DNA of 41,773 nt. It comes from Lapidilactobacillus mulanensis (GTDB lineage: Bacteria; Bacillota; Bacilli; Lactobacillales; Lactobacillaceae). The notes under the pieces are model-generated. The model searched no databases, was not told where the DNA came from, and saw only the letters and a program-made list of their open reading frames with translations. The stretch lies in assembly GCF_003946215.1 (NCBI RefSeq), contig NZ_RHOW01000018.1, forward strand, positions 1 to 41,773, in the 5' to 3' direction. Shown here piece after piece: positions 34,265 through 41,773 of the stretch. Each line of letters opens with the position of its first letter. Within the stretch, counting starts at the first letter, position 1. The position numbers and the translations under genes are program-made.

Positions 34265-36160
34265 TTATTTCAAATTTCCTCTCCTCTCCTCCCGTTCCCG
34301 ATCCAATTCTTTCTGAGCTTTCTTCGAGCCACGATCCAAATCATGCCGCAGTTTGCGAGTTCGATAGTCCGTTAATAAGCTGTCCAGATCATAGTCTGCG
34401 GGATAAAGTTCTGTTGCGGGTGTGAGTAGTTTCAATCGTTTACGCAGAATCGGCACAACTTCGTCATCCACATAAACAGCCAATTCGTCTTTTCCTTCGT
34501 CTCGATAAACTAATGCGGTTTGTTGCGTGCTAGTCATTAATACGCGGTCGCCTTGTGCAAGGCGATTTTGTTCCACGGTCTGTTTCTGGACATAATTTTT
34601 CGAAAACTGTTTCTTTTCGGTTTGATAATTTTTTTTCGCAATATAATGTTGTGCGCGGTGGATCAACGTGGTGTCCATTTTCATTTTCTTGGCGATCCAG
34701 AGCGCTTGGCTGTCCCCAACTTTGCCCAGATGAAGGAGATATTTCGGCGTTAGCGTGGCGCTATCAAATTCCATTGCTGCGGGAATAAAATCTGCATGCA
34801 ACTCTGCGAAACGTTTAATTTCGCCGTAGTGCGTGGTGGTGACGATCAAGGCGCCCTTTTCGTACATCGACTCCATAATGGCGATTGCCAACGCTGCACC
34901 CTCATTTGGTTCAGTGCCGCTACCGATCTCGTCCAACAAAATCAGCGTATTGCGTTTCGTTTGGTTGAGAATTTCCGCAACGTTTTGCATATGCCCCGAA
35001 AAAGTACTCAACGCGTTATCCAAATCTTGCGCATCGCCAATGTCGACGAAAAGTCGGTCGAAAATCGCCATGTTTGTCCCCTCGGCTGCGGGAATTTGCA
35101 AGCCAAACATAGTCATCAGCGTCAATAAGCCCACCGTTTTCAGCACGACAGTTTTGCCGCCCGCATTGGGTCCGGTGATGACCAAGCCGCGGTAATCGGC
35201 TCCTAGCGCGAAGTCGAGTGGGACCGCATCTGCTGGTAAAAATGGATGCCGACCTTGTTTGATCCGAATTATTTCGGACTGATTGATTTCTGGCGTGATT
35301 CCATTCAATTCACGGCTGTACTTAGCCCGCGCAAAAATAATATCCAGCGCCGTGATCGACTCGATCATATAATCGATTTGCGCTTGTTCAGCGGCAATTT
35401 CACCGGTTAATTCTGCCAAAATTTGATATTCTTCGGCGGTTGCTTCGGCCTGTGTCAAGATCAACTGCTCGTTTAATTTTGCCACGGCACCAGGCTCCAT
35501 AAAAACCGTCCCCCCATGATTCGACTGATCGATCACCTGTCCGACGAGTTTATTTTTATAATTCGCCTTAATTGGGATCGTGTAATGACCGTCCTTTTGA
35601 ACAACAATCGGTTCTTGGATCATTTCACGGTGGCCAGATTGATGCATGAATTTCGTTAATTTATCTTGAATATTTTTTTCTAACTCGTGCTGACGCTTGC
35701 GAATCTTGCGGAGCTCGCGCGAAGCGGCATCGATCAGTTGTGAGTTTTTAATTTTGTTGTAAATGGCATTTTCGATTTCCTGCAGATCCGGCAAGTTTTG
35801 GCTATACTGCCATAATAATGGTGTCTGCGTCTGATTTTTTTCAAAAAATGTAGCGATCATGCGACTACTGCGAATAAAATCGGCATAGGTCACTAGCTCG
35901 GCGGGTGTGAGCACGAGCCCTTTCTTGACCTGGGCGGATAGCTCATCGATCCGAGTTAATCCCATAAACGGAACGTGCTGTCCATTATCCAAAATCCAGC
36001 GTGCTTCTTGTGTTTCTTGTTGCCACGCTTGGACCGTTTTTAAATCCGACTGTGGCTGCAACGTGGCAATTCTTGCCTTGCTGTAATTTCCCAACGCCTG
36101 CGCCTGAACTTCGGCTTTGACACGATCGAATTGTAATTTTTCAAAAGTTGCTTGATTCAT
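34265..36160 (-). CDS. MutS2-family ATPase lacking the Smr nuclease domain
   Basis: This is a MutS-like DNA-binding ATPase of 631 residues. The N-terminal core and long helical clamp regions (about 1-300) lead to the ATPase: Walker A GPNAGGKTVVLKT, STFSGHMQN, Walker B-like LILLDEIGSGTEPNEGAAL, and the TTTHYGEIK switch His. Family MutS2 proteins are usually near 780 residues and end in a KOW-like and an Smr endonuclease domain. This one ends in a charged coiled tail after about residue 590 with no Smr motif. It is thus probably a second, shorter MutS2 paralogue; a role in recombination control or ribosome rescue is only by analogy. AAGGAG precedes the ATG. Confidence 0.88.
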   Translation of the reverse strand: MNQATFEKLQFDRVKAEVQAQALGNYSKARIATLQPQSDLKTVQAWQQETQEARWILDNGQHVPFMGLTRIDELSAQVKKGLVLTPAELVTYADFIRSSRMIATFFEKNQTQTPLLWQYSQNLPDLQEIENAIYNKIKNSQLIDAASRELRKIRKRQHELEKNIQDKLTKFMHQSGHREMIQEPIVVQKDGHYTIPIKANYKNKLVGQVIDQSNHGGTVFMEPGAVAKLNEQLILTQAEATAEEYQILAELTGEIAAEQAQIDYMIESITALDIIFARAKYSRELNGITPEINQSEIIRIKQGRHPFLPADAVPLDFALGADYRGLVITGPNAGGKTVVLKTVGLLTLMTMFGLQIPAAEGTNMAIFDRLFVDIGDAQDLDNALSTFSGHMQNVAEILNQTKRNTLILLDEIGSGTEPNEGAALAIAIMESMYEKGALIVTTTHYGEIKRFAELHADFIPAAMEFDSATLTPKYLLHLGKVGDSQALWIAKKMKMDTTLIHRAQHYIAKKNYQTEKKQFSKNYVQKQTVEQNRLAQGDRVLMTSTQQTALVYRDEGKDELAVYVDDEVVPILRKRLKLLTPATELYPADYDLDSLLTDYRTRKLRHDLDRGSKKAQKELDREREERRGNLK

Positions 36161-36239
36161 TTCGTTCTCCTTCGTTGTGAAAGAGGATACCTGATAAAAA
36201 CGACCAGATTTTTTCCGTTGTTGAATTAAATTTAGGCAA

Positions 36240-36266
36240 CAAAAAAGGCGGCAGTCATCCTACCGT
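36240..36266 (-). terminator. Terminator ending the candidate leader RNA
   Basis: On the minus strand CGGTAG and CTGCCG form a six-pair stem with one wobble pair, followed by CC and six T. Confidence 0.55.
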
Positions 36267-36412
36267 CTCCATACGTTTAAAACGCATAGTCTTCAACAAT
36301 CTAAATTGCGACAGGCATCACTCATGAGTGTCCGAATAAATAGCAGGTGTGGATAGTGTGACGCAAATAAACGTGCTAAAAGCACCACCACTATCTGTTG
36401 CTATTCATTCAG
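36240..36412 (-). ncRNA. Candidate structured RNA or leader upstream of the MutS2-like gene
   Basis: Read on the minus strand, GAATGAATAGCA pairs with TGCTATTTATTC and encloses GATAGTG/CACTATC and a GTGC-TTTTA-GCAC hairpin. Next come CACTCATGAGTG and ATGCGTTTTAAACGTAT hairpins. The stretch ends in CGGTAG-GATGA-CTGCCG followed by CCTTTTTT, a terminator. It finishes about 80 bases before the MutS2-like start. It could be a small RNA or an attenuator. I match it to no known riboswitch or T-box (no GGGTGG box). Confidence 0.5.
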
Positions 36413-36564
36413 TTATTTAGCTGGCTAATTAGAACCCAAGCACACTCATCAAGAACCTCGCAATAATTTCCTGGTCATTTATTGATTTCAATATAACAAG
36501 AAACAGCTCATTCGTCAACGGTATGAGCGTGGTAAGAAAGTAAAATCTGGCTGCTCTACCTTCG

Positions 36565-36893
36565 GTCGCGGCTGCGTGGGGCAAGTGACTGACTACTGTG
36601 GGGACGGTTCCAGGCTTTCCCCGAAACGTGTTCTGCAACATTGAAATCAGCATCTAAGAGATCAAGCCACGAAGAATGAAGCCCAATTCTTGTATCTTGA
36701 CGTCTTAGCTGTTGATTTCAAACCATGTTGCGTCACACTCTGGGGAAAGTCTTCCACCTCGATTTCGAGCTTTTTATCCGTCGCAAACCCGGCTCCTGAG
36801 AAAAATCTCGAAATGCGCCCCTGCTGTAAGCGACGATGGCCCTGTCGCAAAACCAGTTTCACAGTGTCGTCACTTGCCCCACGCAGCCGCGAC
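36565..36893 (-). repeat. Dispersed structured element, copy D (extended form)
   Basis: The 25-base arms 36565-36589 and 36869-36893 are perfectly complementary. On the minus strand the core has CTGTGA/TTACAG, a GCGAC/GTCGC hairpin, CAGGGG, a hairpin with ATTTCGAGAT and AGCTCGAAAT, and, before CCGTCCCCACAG, a hairpin enlarged by about 120 bases. The extension is itself a long helix: a CTTTCCCC/GGGGAAAG base, then two 18-base strands (near 36643-36660 and 36706-36723) complementary at 16 positions. The outside flanks (CTAAAC...GTTTAG before, GAAGGTAGA after) match copy C. It lies upstream of the MutS2-like gene. Confidence 0.75.
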
Positions 36894-37095
36894 CTAAACT
36901 TGAATTGGTTTAGTGGTGAACTGGAAATAACTGGGTTTGTGTCGCATGATTTGAATTTAACGTCGATTGCGTTTTTTGTGAGAAATATGATCACGTTTGA
37001 TATTTTGCCACTAAATATTTATGTTGCTCAGAAAAGATTCATGCGGGAGAAAGTCCAGTTCAAAATTTAAATCTGTTTACTAGAATAGACACACA

Positions 37096-37290
37096 GAATT
37101 TGCGGAAGAGAATGAACAGCACACTGTGATAATGGTCTTAGCGACACGATCCATCGTCGCTTAGAGCATGGGAAATTCGGAGATCTTGCCGGTTTGGCAA
37201 GAGCTCCAAATTTAGGCGGAAGAATTTCCGTACTTTGGAAATCCTGGAGCCGTCCCCACGAGTGTGCTGTTCATTCTCTGCAGCAAATTC
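37096..37290 (+). repeat. Dispersed structured element, copy E
   Basis: The 30-base arms 37096-37125 and 37261-37290 pair at 28 positions. The core has CTGTGA with TTAGAG, an AGCGAC/GTCGCT hairpin, CATGGG, ATTCGGAGATCTTGCC pairing with GGCAAGAGCTCC and AAAT, AGGCGGAAG, a TTTCC/GGAAA hairpin, and GAGCCGTCCCCAC abutting the 3' arm. It lies about 200 bp from copy D in the opposite orientation, downstream of the LD-carboxypeptidase gene. The flanks do not match copies A, C or D. Confidence 0.72.
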
Positions 37291-37324
37291 AAACTGCAGT
37301 TACACACAACCATAATTTTAGACC

Positions 37325-37380
37325 ATTCAAATGCAGGTAAAATATTCCGCACTTCCAAAATCCTGCAGCCATCACCCCAG
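37325..37380 (+). repeat. Possible degenerate 3' part of the dispersed element
   Basis: CAGGTAAAATATTCCGC, then TTCCAAAATCCTGCAGCCATCACCCC, line up with the AGGCGGAAGAATTTCCG and GGAAATCCTGGAGCCGTCCCCAC of copy E. No matching terminal arms are visible. It ends at the LD-carboxypeptidase stop codon. This is a weak similarity. Confidence 0.3.
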
Positions 37381-38343
37381 TTACAGCTCAAACTCAACCG
37401 TCATCTTTTTCGCATCAAACGTCGCCCGTGCGCCAATCGGTGTCGTCATCATTGGCGTCGTGTGGCAGCTATCATAATCATAAATAATCGGCACATCCGC
37501 GCCATTCAAAACTTCCAACAAAATATCGATCGGCCGTCGCCCAGTACCGCGATCATCAAACAACGCGTGCTTGCCCAGAATGATTCCTTTCACCTGATCG
37601 AAAACACCGGCGTTTTTCAACATGGCAAAGTTTTTCTCGACCGTCGCGGCATCCTTCTCCGCATCTTCAATAAAGAGCAAATCATCCGAAGAAAACTTTG
37701 GAAAATATTTGGCGCCCATAAAACCGTACATCGTATCTAGGTTCCCGCCAACCACCTTTCCAGATAAAATCGGTTGTGTGGTATAACCCCAGTGATTTTC
37801 GTGGGTCGTTTTGAAATGCTCGAAACTTTCCCAATTAGCGCGCTCATCCGTCCAAAATTTCGGAGCCGTAAGTGCAATTTTAGTATCGATCGACGCATCA
37901 ATCATCGTCTGAAAATAGTTCCAGGTTTGCTCAACAAACGGTGGAAATTCACCAAAGGCTGCTACCAATGCGGGACCATAAAGGACTCGGCAATTCGGCG
38001 CCTGCGTATAAATTGCCAGCAACAACGCCGTGGTATCAGAATAACCAACGAACGTTTTCGGATGGCTACGCAAATATTCGTAATCGATATACGGCAGCAC
38101 CGCATTGGTATTCGTGCCACCAATCGTCGACATAATCACCGACACTTCGGGATCATGGATCAACTGATTAATTTCAGCCGCGCGTTTCTGAATCGAACCG
38201 CTGCGATAATGGTCTTGTTTGCCGGTTAAACTGCCGGCTACCAACTCGATCTGCTTACTACGCAAAAAATCCTGGGCGCGTGCAAATCGTTGTGGTGATA
38301 AAGCGGTAATTGGGGTTGATGACGAGAAAAATCCGATTTTCAT
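37381..38343 (-). CDS. LD-carboxypeptidase / MccF-like S66 peptidase
   Basis: This is a serine peptidase of family S66, of 320 residues. VIMSTIGGTNTNAVLPYIDY and FVGYSDTTALLLA contain the nucleophilic Ser (GYSD). SGKVVGGNLDTMYG and FIEDAEKD hold the catalytic Glu, and ILGKHALFDD the catalytic His. The insert WESFEHFKTTHENHWG and the overall pattern resemble the MccF subgroup, which cleaves peptidyl-nucleotide antibiotics, more than LdcA, which trims murein peptides. The substrate is therefore open. The start is the ATG at 38343, with AGGAAGTGGG upstream; an in-frame ATG nine codons earlier lacks a site. The GNAT gene lies 35 bp upstream on the same strand, probably in one operon. Confidence 0.88.
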   Translation of the reverse strand: MKIGFFSSSTPITALSPQRFARAQDFLRSKQIELVAGSLTGKQDHYRSGSIQKRAAEINQLIHDPEVSVIMSTIGGTNTNAVLPYIDYEYLRSHPKTFVGYSDTTALLLAIYTQAPNCRVLYGPALVAAFGEFPPFVEQTWNYFQTMIDASIDTKIALTAPKFWTDERANWESFEHFKTTHENHWGYTTQPILSGKVVGGNLDTMYGFMGAKYFPKFSSDDLLFIEDAEKDAATVEKNFAMLKNAGVFDQVKGIILGKHALFDDRGTGRRPIDILLEVLNGADVPIIYDYDSCHTTPMMTTPIGARATFDAKKMTVEFEL

Positions 38344-38378
38344 AATTGTCCCACTTCCTGATTGTTGCAATCAAAATA

Positions 38379-38897
38379 TCAATCCAGTTTCTTCAACAAA
38401 ATTAAATCCGTTTGTGGATCTGTCCCCATCATAAAATGGTGTGCGCCGATGTGTTTAAAACCCATTTTTTCGTAGAAGGCCTTAGCATTTTCATTGTGTT
38501 CCCAGACGCCTAGCCACAATTCTGATTTGCCCGTTTCATGTGCCACTTTTTCGGCTAATTGAATCAGCTTCTTGCCCAGACCTTGATGTTGAACTGACTG
38601 CCGTAAATAAATGCGCTCAACTTCCATGGCGTTGGTTCCCTCAACCTCGGTCTGCGCAGCACCAACATTTAACTTTAAGTAACCTGCTAATTCTTGATCC
38701 GCATAAACAAAGTAAAATGTTGACTCGGGATTTTCTAGTTCTGCGGTTAATTTTTCGGTGGTATAGGCTTCGTTTAAGTAATTTTGTAAATTTTCGGGCG
38801 TGTTATCAGCCGCAAATGTATCTGTAAAAGTTTCGATGCTGAGTTGCTGTAATAATTCAACGTCAGCGACAACTATTTTCTTGATCGTAATTTCCAT
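38379..38897 (-). CDS. GNAT-family N-acetyltransferase
   Basis: This acetyl-CoA-dependent acetyltransferase has 172 residues. The acetyl-CoA loop is visible as YLRQSVQHQGLGKKLIQ, followed by ELWLGVWEHNENAKAFYEKMGFKHIGAHHFMMG. That ending resembles the PaiA/spermidine-acetyltransferase-like GNAT group, though the substrate cannot be read from sequence. The start is the ATG at 38897 with GAGGAG six bases upstream, not the in-frame ATG ten codons earlier. It is followed after 35 bp by the LD-carboxypeptidase gene; this pairing recalls self-protection gene sets, which is speculation. Confidence 0.88.
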   Translation of the reverse strand: MEITIKKIVVADVELLQQLSIETFTDTFAADNTPENLQNYLNEAYTTEKLTAELENPESTFYFVYADQELAGYLKLNVGAAQTEVEGTNAMEVERIYLRQSVQHQGLGKKLIQLAEKVAHETGKSELWLGVWEHNENAKAFYEKMGFKHIGAHHFMMGTDPQTDLILLKKLD

Positions 38898-39077
38898 GAT
38901 GATCTCCTCAACTGAGTTTAAAAACACCGACTACTTTAGCTATCCGTCTAGTTTACAAAGCCACTCGATAAAATGCAAACCTGTCCCCAAAAAAGGCATT
39001 AATACAAAAAGTCGCGCATCCGTGCTAAAGTAAACTCATCAGTACTAAAAGAAAATTTCCAAAGAAGGTTTTTAAAA

Positions 39078-41621
39078 ATGGATCGAACAAATCTCCCCAC
39101 ACAAATTGAAGTGCGTGGCGGTGCAGTCAATAATCTTAAAAATATCGATGTGAATATTCCACTGAATAAATTTGTGGCGATTGCCGGCGTTTCCGGTTCT
39201 GGTAAATCGTCTTTGGCCATGGGTATTTTATATTCTGAAGGTGCGCGTCGTTATCTCGATTCTTTGGCAACTTACACGCGACGGCGAATCAGCCAAGTCG
39301 GTCGCGCGGAAGTGAAGTCAGTCAAACATATTCCTTCCGCATTAGCGTTGCGCCAGCGCCCAGTTGTTCCAGGCGTGCGTTCAACTGTCGGTACGATGAC
39401 CGAAATTTTTAATATTCTCCGGCTGATTTTTTCACGACTAGGTTCACCCGTCTGTCCAAATGGGCATCAAGTACCACCGACGATTGAGATCGCAGAGGCT
39501 ATGGATAAAGTCGGCGATGAAATGAGTCGAATCACCTGTCCTACTTGTGGTGTGCAATTCTATGCTTTCGGTGCGGAAGATTTCGCGTTTAATTCCGACG
39601 GTGCCTGCCCAACCTGTGGCGGATTAGGCACAACCCGTCAGTTAGACACGACAAAACTGATCGACGCGCCCGAAAAAAGTCTGACGGACGGTGCCGTTGC
39701 AGCCTGGCGAGTTCCTGGTCGTAATTTTATGCCGATCGTCGCGCAAGCTGCCGGCATTCGCATCGACGTGCCTTATCAAGACTTAACGCCAGAAGAGCAA
39801 GATTTCGTTTTGCACGGTGAGAAGAAACAGTATCCCATCGATATCCCTTCAAAGAACGGTCGGGTCTTTCACATGGACCACGCCCTTTACGAAAATGCCT
39901 ACGCTGCCGTCGAAGATAGTATGAGCACGACTAAAAGTGACATTGCTTTGAAACGTCTCAATCGTTTTTATCAGTTCCAAACTTGCCCAACATGTCACGG
40001 CACTCGCTTGGATCCAACACGCTTAACACAATTAGTTACTGGTAAAAACATTGCTGAAGTTGCGCAAATGACCTTGGGCAACTTGCCCGCATTCATGACC
40101 ACGATAAAAAATTGGTTGCCGACAAATATGCAGGCACTGGCTAAGAACCTCACTCAGGAATTGCTCAATCAACTCCAGCCACTTTTGGACTTAGGCTTGG
40201 ATTATTTAACGCTCGATCGAACGGGCGCCAGTTTATCTACCGGTGAACTGCAACGGATCCAATTAGGCCGCACGCTACGAACGCAGACGACGGGGGTACT
40301 CTATGTTCTAGACGAACCTTCTGTCGGATTGCACCCCGATAATATTAATGGCTTGATCAAAATATTCCGCGAATTGATCAAGCAAGGAAATTCGCTAGTG
40401 GTTGTTGATCACGAAACCTCGTTGATTGCCGCTGCAGATTTGGTAGTCGAAATTGGCCCCAATTCTGGCGCGGCAGGTGGTCAAGTGATTGCGACTGGGA
40501 CACCGCAAGCCATCCGTGAAAATACCGCTTCGTTGATCGGCCCATTTTTAACCGGTGCTGCGCAATTATTAGTTCGCCAACCCGCTTCTGAACAGGAACT
40601 CTTCAGCTCTGGACAGATCGAGATTGAAATCACGCATCGGTTCAACTTACACGATATCAAGGCACAGTTTCCGCTAAATCGATTGACGAGTGTAACTGGC
40701 TTTTCAGGAGCCGGTAAAACGACACTGGTTTTAGACAGCCTCATCCCCGCTTTGAACGCCCAATTAGCAAAAGAACCCTTGCCACGTCACGTCAGTAAAC
40801 TCAATGCTAGTCAAATCCAGCATGTAGTCAGTGTCGATGCCTCACCAGTCGGCAAAAACGCTCGCTCCACGGTGGCCACTTACACGAATATTATGGATGA
40901 GTTGCGTCGACTTTTTGCCGAGCAACCGGCTGCTAAAGCCAAGAAATGGACCACCAAATATTTCTCATACAATAATAAAGAAGGCGCCTGCCCGACTTGC
41001 GGTGGTACCGGCGAAATTTCCTTAGACATTCAATACTTGCCAGACATGACTGAAACGTGTCCAACTTGTCACGGCCATCGTTTTAAAAAAGAAATGTTAT
41101 CTGTTAAATGGGCAGACCGTTCGATTGCAGATGTGCTCGCACTTTCGGTGACGGACGCACTCCCTGTTTTCAAGAATCAGCCCCGTATTTTACACACACT
41201 CACAACGCTACAATCGATGGGCTTGGGCTATCTCCATCTAGGCGAAGCCACGCCAAGTTTATCTGGTGGTGAGGCGCAACGTTTAAAGCTAACCGCACAT
41301 TTGCGCCAAAAACAATTAGCAACCTTATTCGTCTTCGATGAACCAACCGTCGGATTACATCCACTCGATGTACAAACGTTATTGCAAATTTTCGATCAGC
41401 TACTCAAACGTGGTGCGACGGTAATTACGATCACCCACGATCTCGATTTAATTGCCAACAGCGATTACCTGATCGATATGGGCCCACGTGGTGGTGAAGC
41501 TGGTGGCCAGATTATTGCCACCGGACAGCCTAGCCAGTTAGTCAAACACCCTGACACTTTAACTACACAGTATCTAGCACAACATTGGCAGTTATTCGCT
41601 CAAAATAACTCCGCGGAATAA
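39078..41621 (+). CDS. UvrA-like ABC ATPase (UvrA2/DrrC type)
   Basis: This is a double ABC ATPase of 847 residues related to the DNA-damage sensor UvrA. The N-terminal half has Walker A GVSGSGKSSLA, CxxC zinc pairs (CPNGH, CPTCG, CPTCGG, CPTCHG), signature LSTGELQRIQLG and Walker B VLYVLDEPSVGLH. The C-terminal half has Walker A GFSGAGKTTLVLD, zinc pairs CPTCGGTGE and CPTCHGHRF, signature LSGGEAQRLKL and Walker B LFVFDEPTVGLH. It is about 90 residues shorter than housekeeping UvrA, consistent with the class A2 paralogues linked to DNA-intercalating drug tolerance. AAGAAGG lies eight bases before the ATG. It is monocistronic. Confidence 0.9.
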   Translation: MDRTNLPTQIEVRGGAVNNLKNIDVNIPLNKFVAIAGVSGSGKSSLAMGILYSEGARRYLDSLATYTRRRISQVGRAEVKSVKHIPSALALRQRPVVPGVRSTVGTMTEIFNILRLIFSRLGSPVCPNGHQVPPTIEIAEAMDKVGDEMSRITCPTCGVQFYAFGAEDFAFNSDGACPTCGGLGTTRQLDTTKLIDAPEKSLTDGAVAAWRVPGRNFMPIVAQAAGIRIDVPYQDLTPEEQDFVLHGEKKQYPIDIPSKNGRVFHMDHALYENAYAAVEDSMSTTKSDIALKRLNRFYQFQTCPTCHGTRLDPTRLTQLVTGKNIAEVAQMTLGNLPAFMTTIKNWLPTNMQALAKNLTQELLNQLQPLLDLGLDYLTLDRTGASLSTGELQRIQLGRTLRTQTTGVLYVLDEPSVGLHPDNINGLIKIFRELIKQGNSLVVVDHETSLIAAADLVVEIGPNSGAAGGQVIATGTPQAIRENTASLIGPFLTGAAQLLVRQPASEQELFSSGQIEIEITHRFNLHDIKAQFPLNRLTSVTGFSGAGKTTLVLDSLIPALNAQLAKEPLPRHVSKLNASQIQHVVSVDASPVGKNARSTVATYTNIMDELRRLFAEQPAAKAKKWTTKYFSYNNKEGACPTCGGTGEISLDIQYLPDMTETCPTCHGHRFKKEMLSVKWADRSIADVLALSVTDALPVFKNQPRILHTLTTLQSMGLGYLHLGEATPSLSGGEAQRLKLTAHLRQKQLATLFVFDEPTVGLHPLDVQTLLQIFDQLLKRGATVITITHDLDLIANSDYLIDMGPRGGEAGGQIIATGQPSQLVKHPDTLTTQYLAQHWQLFAQNNSAE

Positions 41622-41667
41622 TTGTGGCGGCTGATTTATCATTTGATCAACAACACCTGATTTCAAT

Positions 41668-41738
41668 AATTTTCACCAAAAAAATCCACCGACTTGAAGA
41701 TATATTCGGGTCTACACTTTCTGGTGTTGGTGAAAACT
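41668..41738 (+). other. Inverted repeat after the UvrA-like gene
   Basis: TTTCACCAA (41671-41679) and TTGGTGAAA (41727-41735) are complementary across about 47 bases, and a TTTTTAT tract follows about 15 bases later. It might act as a terminator. It has none of the core motifs of the dispersed element. Confidence 0.3.
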
Positions 41739-41773
41739 AATACCAGTTTTTATTTGCCAAAATAAATAGGACA

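Noticed and set aside
34553-35195. Plus-strand open frames opposite the MutS2-like gene
   Set aside because: They are antisense shadows of a well-supported coding region, without ribosome sites or family motifs.
36240-36412. 6S RNA or T-box leader
   Set aside because: The fold is several separate hairpins rather than one long bulged hairpin as in 6S RNA, and no T-box GGGTGG element or specifier-like architecture is seen.
36429-36994. Open frames overlapping the inverted repeats of copy D
   Set aside because: They are by-products of the palindromic structure: their residues derive from the arms and core of the element, they lack ribosome sites, and they resemble the frames across copies A, B and C only because of the shared core.
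1-41773. CRISPR array
   Set aside because: No regularly spaced short direct repeats and no cas genes were seen on either strand.

Overview
The window looks like a chromosomal segment of a Lactobacillaceae bacterium (Lactobacillus in the old broad sense). The grounds are the low-to-moderate GC, strong AGGAGG ribosome binding sites with frequent TTG and GTG starts, a one-piece tmRNA with a lactobacillus-like tag, a lipoteichoic-acid (LTA) synthase, HicAB, and a teichoic/exopolysaccharide-type locus. I cannot fix the genus from sequence alone.

Layout. (1) 1-2130 is accessory: a broken lipoprotein-like fragment, then a DUF6978-like / DUF1828-1829 gene pair sitting between two tRNA-acceptor/T-arm-like minihelix sequences, then decayed DNA ending in a terminator. 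(2) 2220-9170 holds housekeeping and envelope genes: pgi and class II aldolase (fba), both on the minus strand, a VanZ-like membrane protein (minus), and a full-length LTA synthase (plus). (3) 9179-12960 carries an OmpR/HK two-component pair, a small membrane protein, and a Cof-type HAD phosphatase interrupted by an in-frame stop. (4) 12975-15520 carries HicAB, tmRNA (ssrA), and a relic-rich stretch with three terminators and two small ORFs. (5) 15649-20002 carries a metallo-beta-lactamase-fold hydrolase, a doubly frameshifted phospholipase-C-like pseudogene, an internally deleted LTA-synthase pseudogene, and a DUF6056-like membrane protein.

(6) 20126-34087 is a large minus-strand cell-surface glycopolymer block. 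In transcription order it reads: GH25 muramidase with three C-terminal repeats (own terminator), an MdoB/GacH-like phosphoglycerol transferase, tagD, a TagB/TagF-like glycerophosphotransferase, Wzx flippase, Wzy polymerase, three GT2 glycosyltransferases, a TagO/WecA-type initiating transferase, and a second LTA-synthase-like enzyme. The set can make a lipid-linked, Wzx/Wzy-assembled polysaccharide probably decorated with glycerol phosphate. No wzd/wze tyrosine-kinase module is visible. (7) 34265-41621 carries a MutS2 paralogue without Smr domain, an MccF-like LD-carboxypeptidase, a GNAT acetyltransferase and a UvrA-like ABC ATPase.

The most unusual signal is a family of dispersed intergenic elements of about 200-330 bp. 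There are five clear copies, at 4080-4284 (+), 6148-6346 (+), 6575-6775 (+), 36565-36893 (-) and 37096-37290 (+), plus two partial ones. Each copy is closed by a long terminal helix of roughly 25-30 bp. The arm sequences differ completely from copy to copy but are complementary within each copy, and they enclose a partly conserved core: a hairpin, an ATGGG-like segment, a GAGAT/AGCTC hairpin, a variable hairpin and a CGTCCCCAC-like segment. This is the covariation signature of a structured RNA or DNA-hairpin element, and I do not recognise it as a named class.
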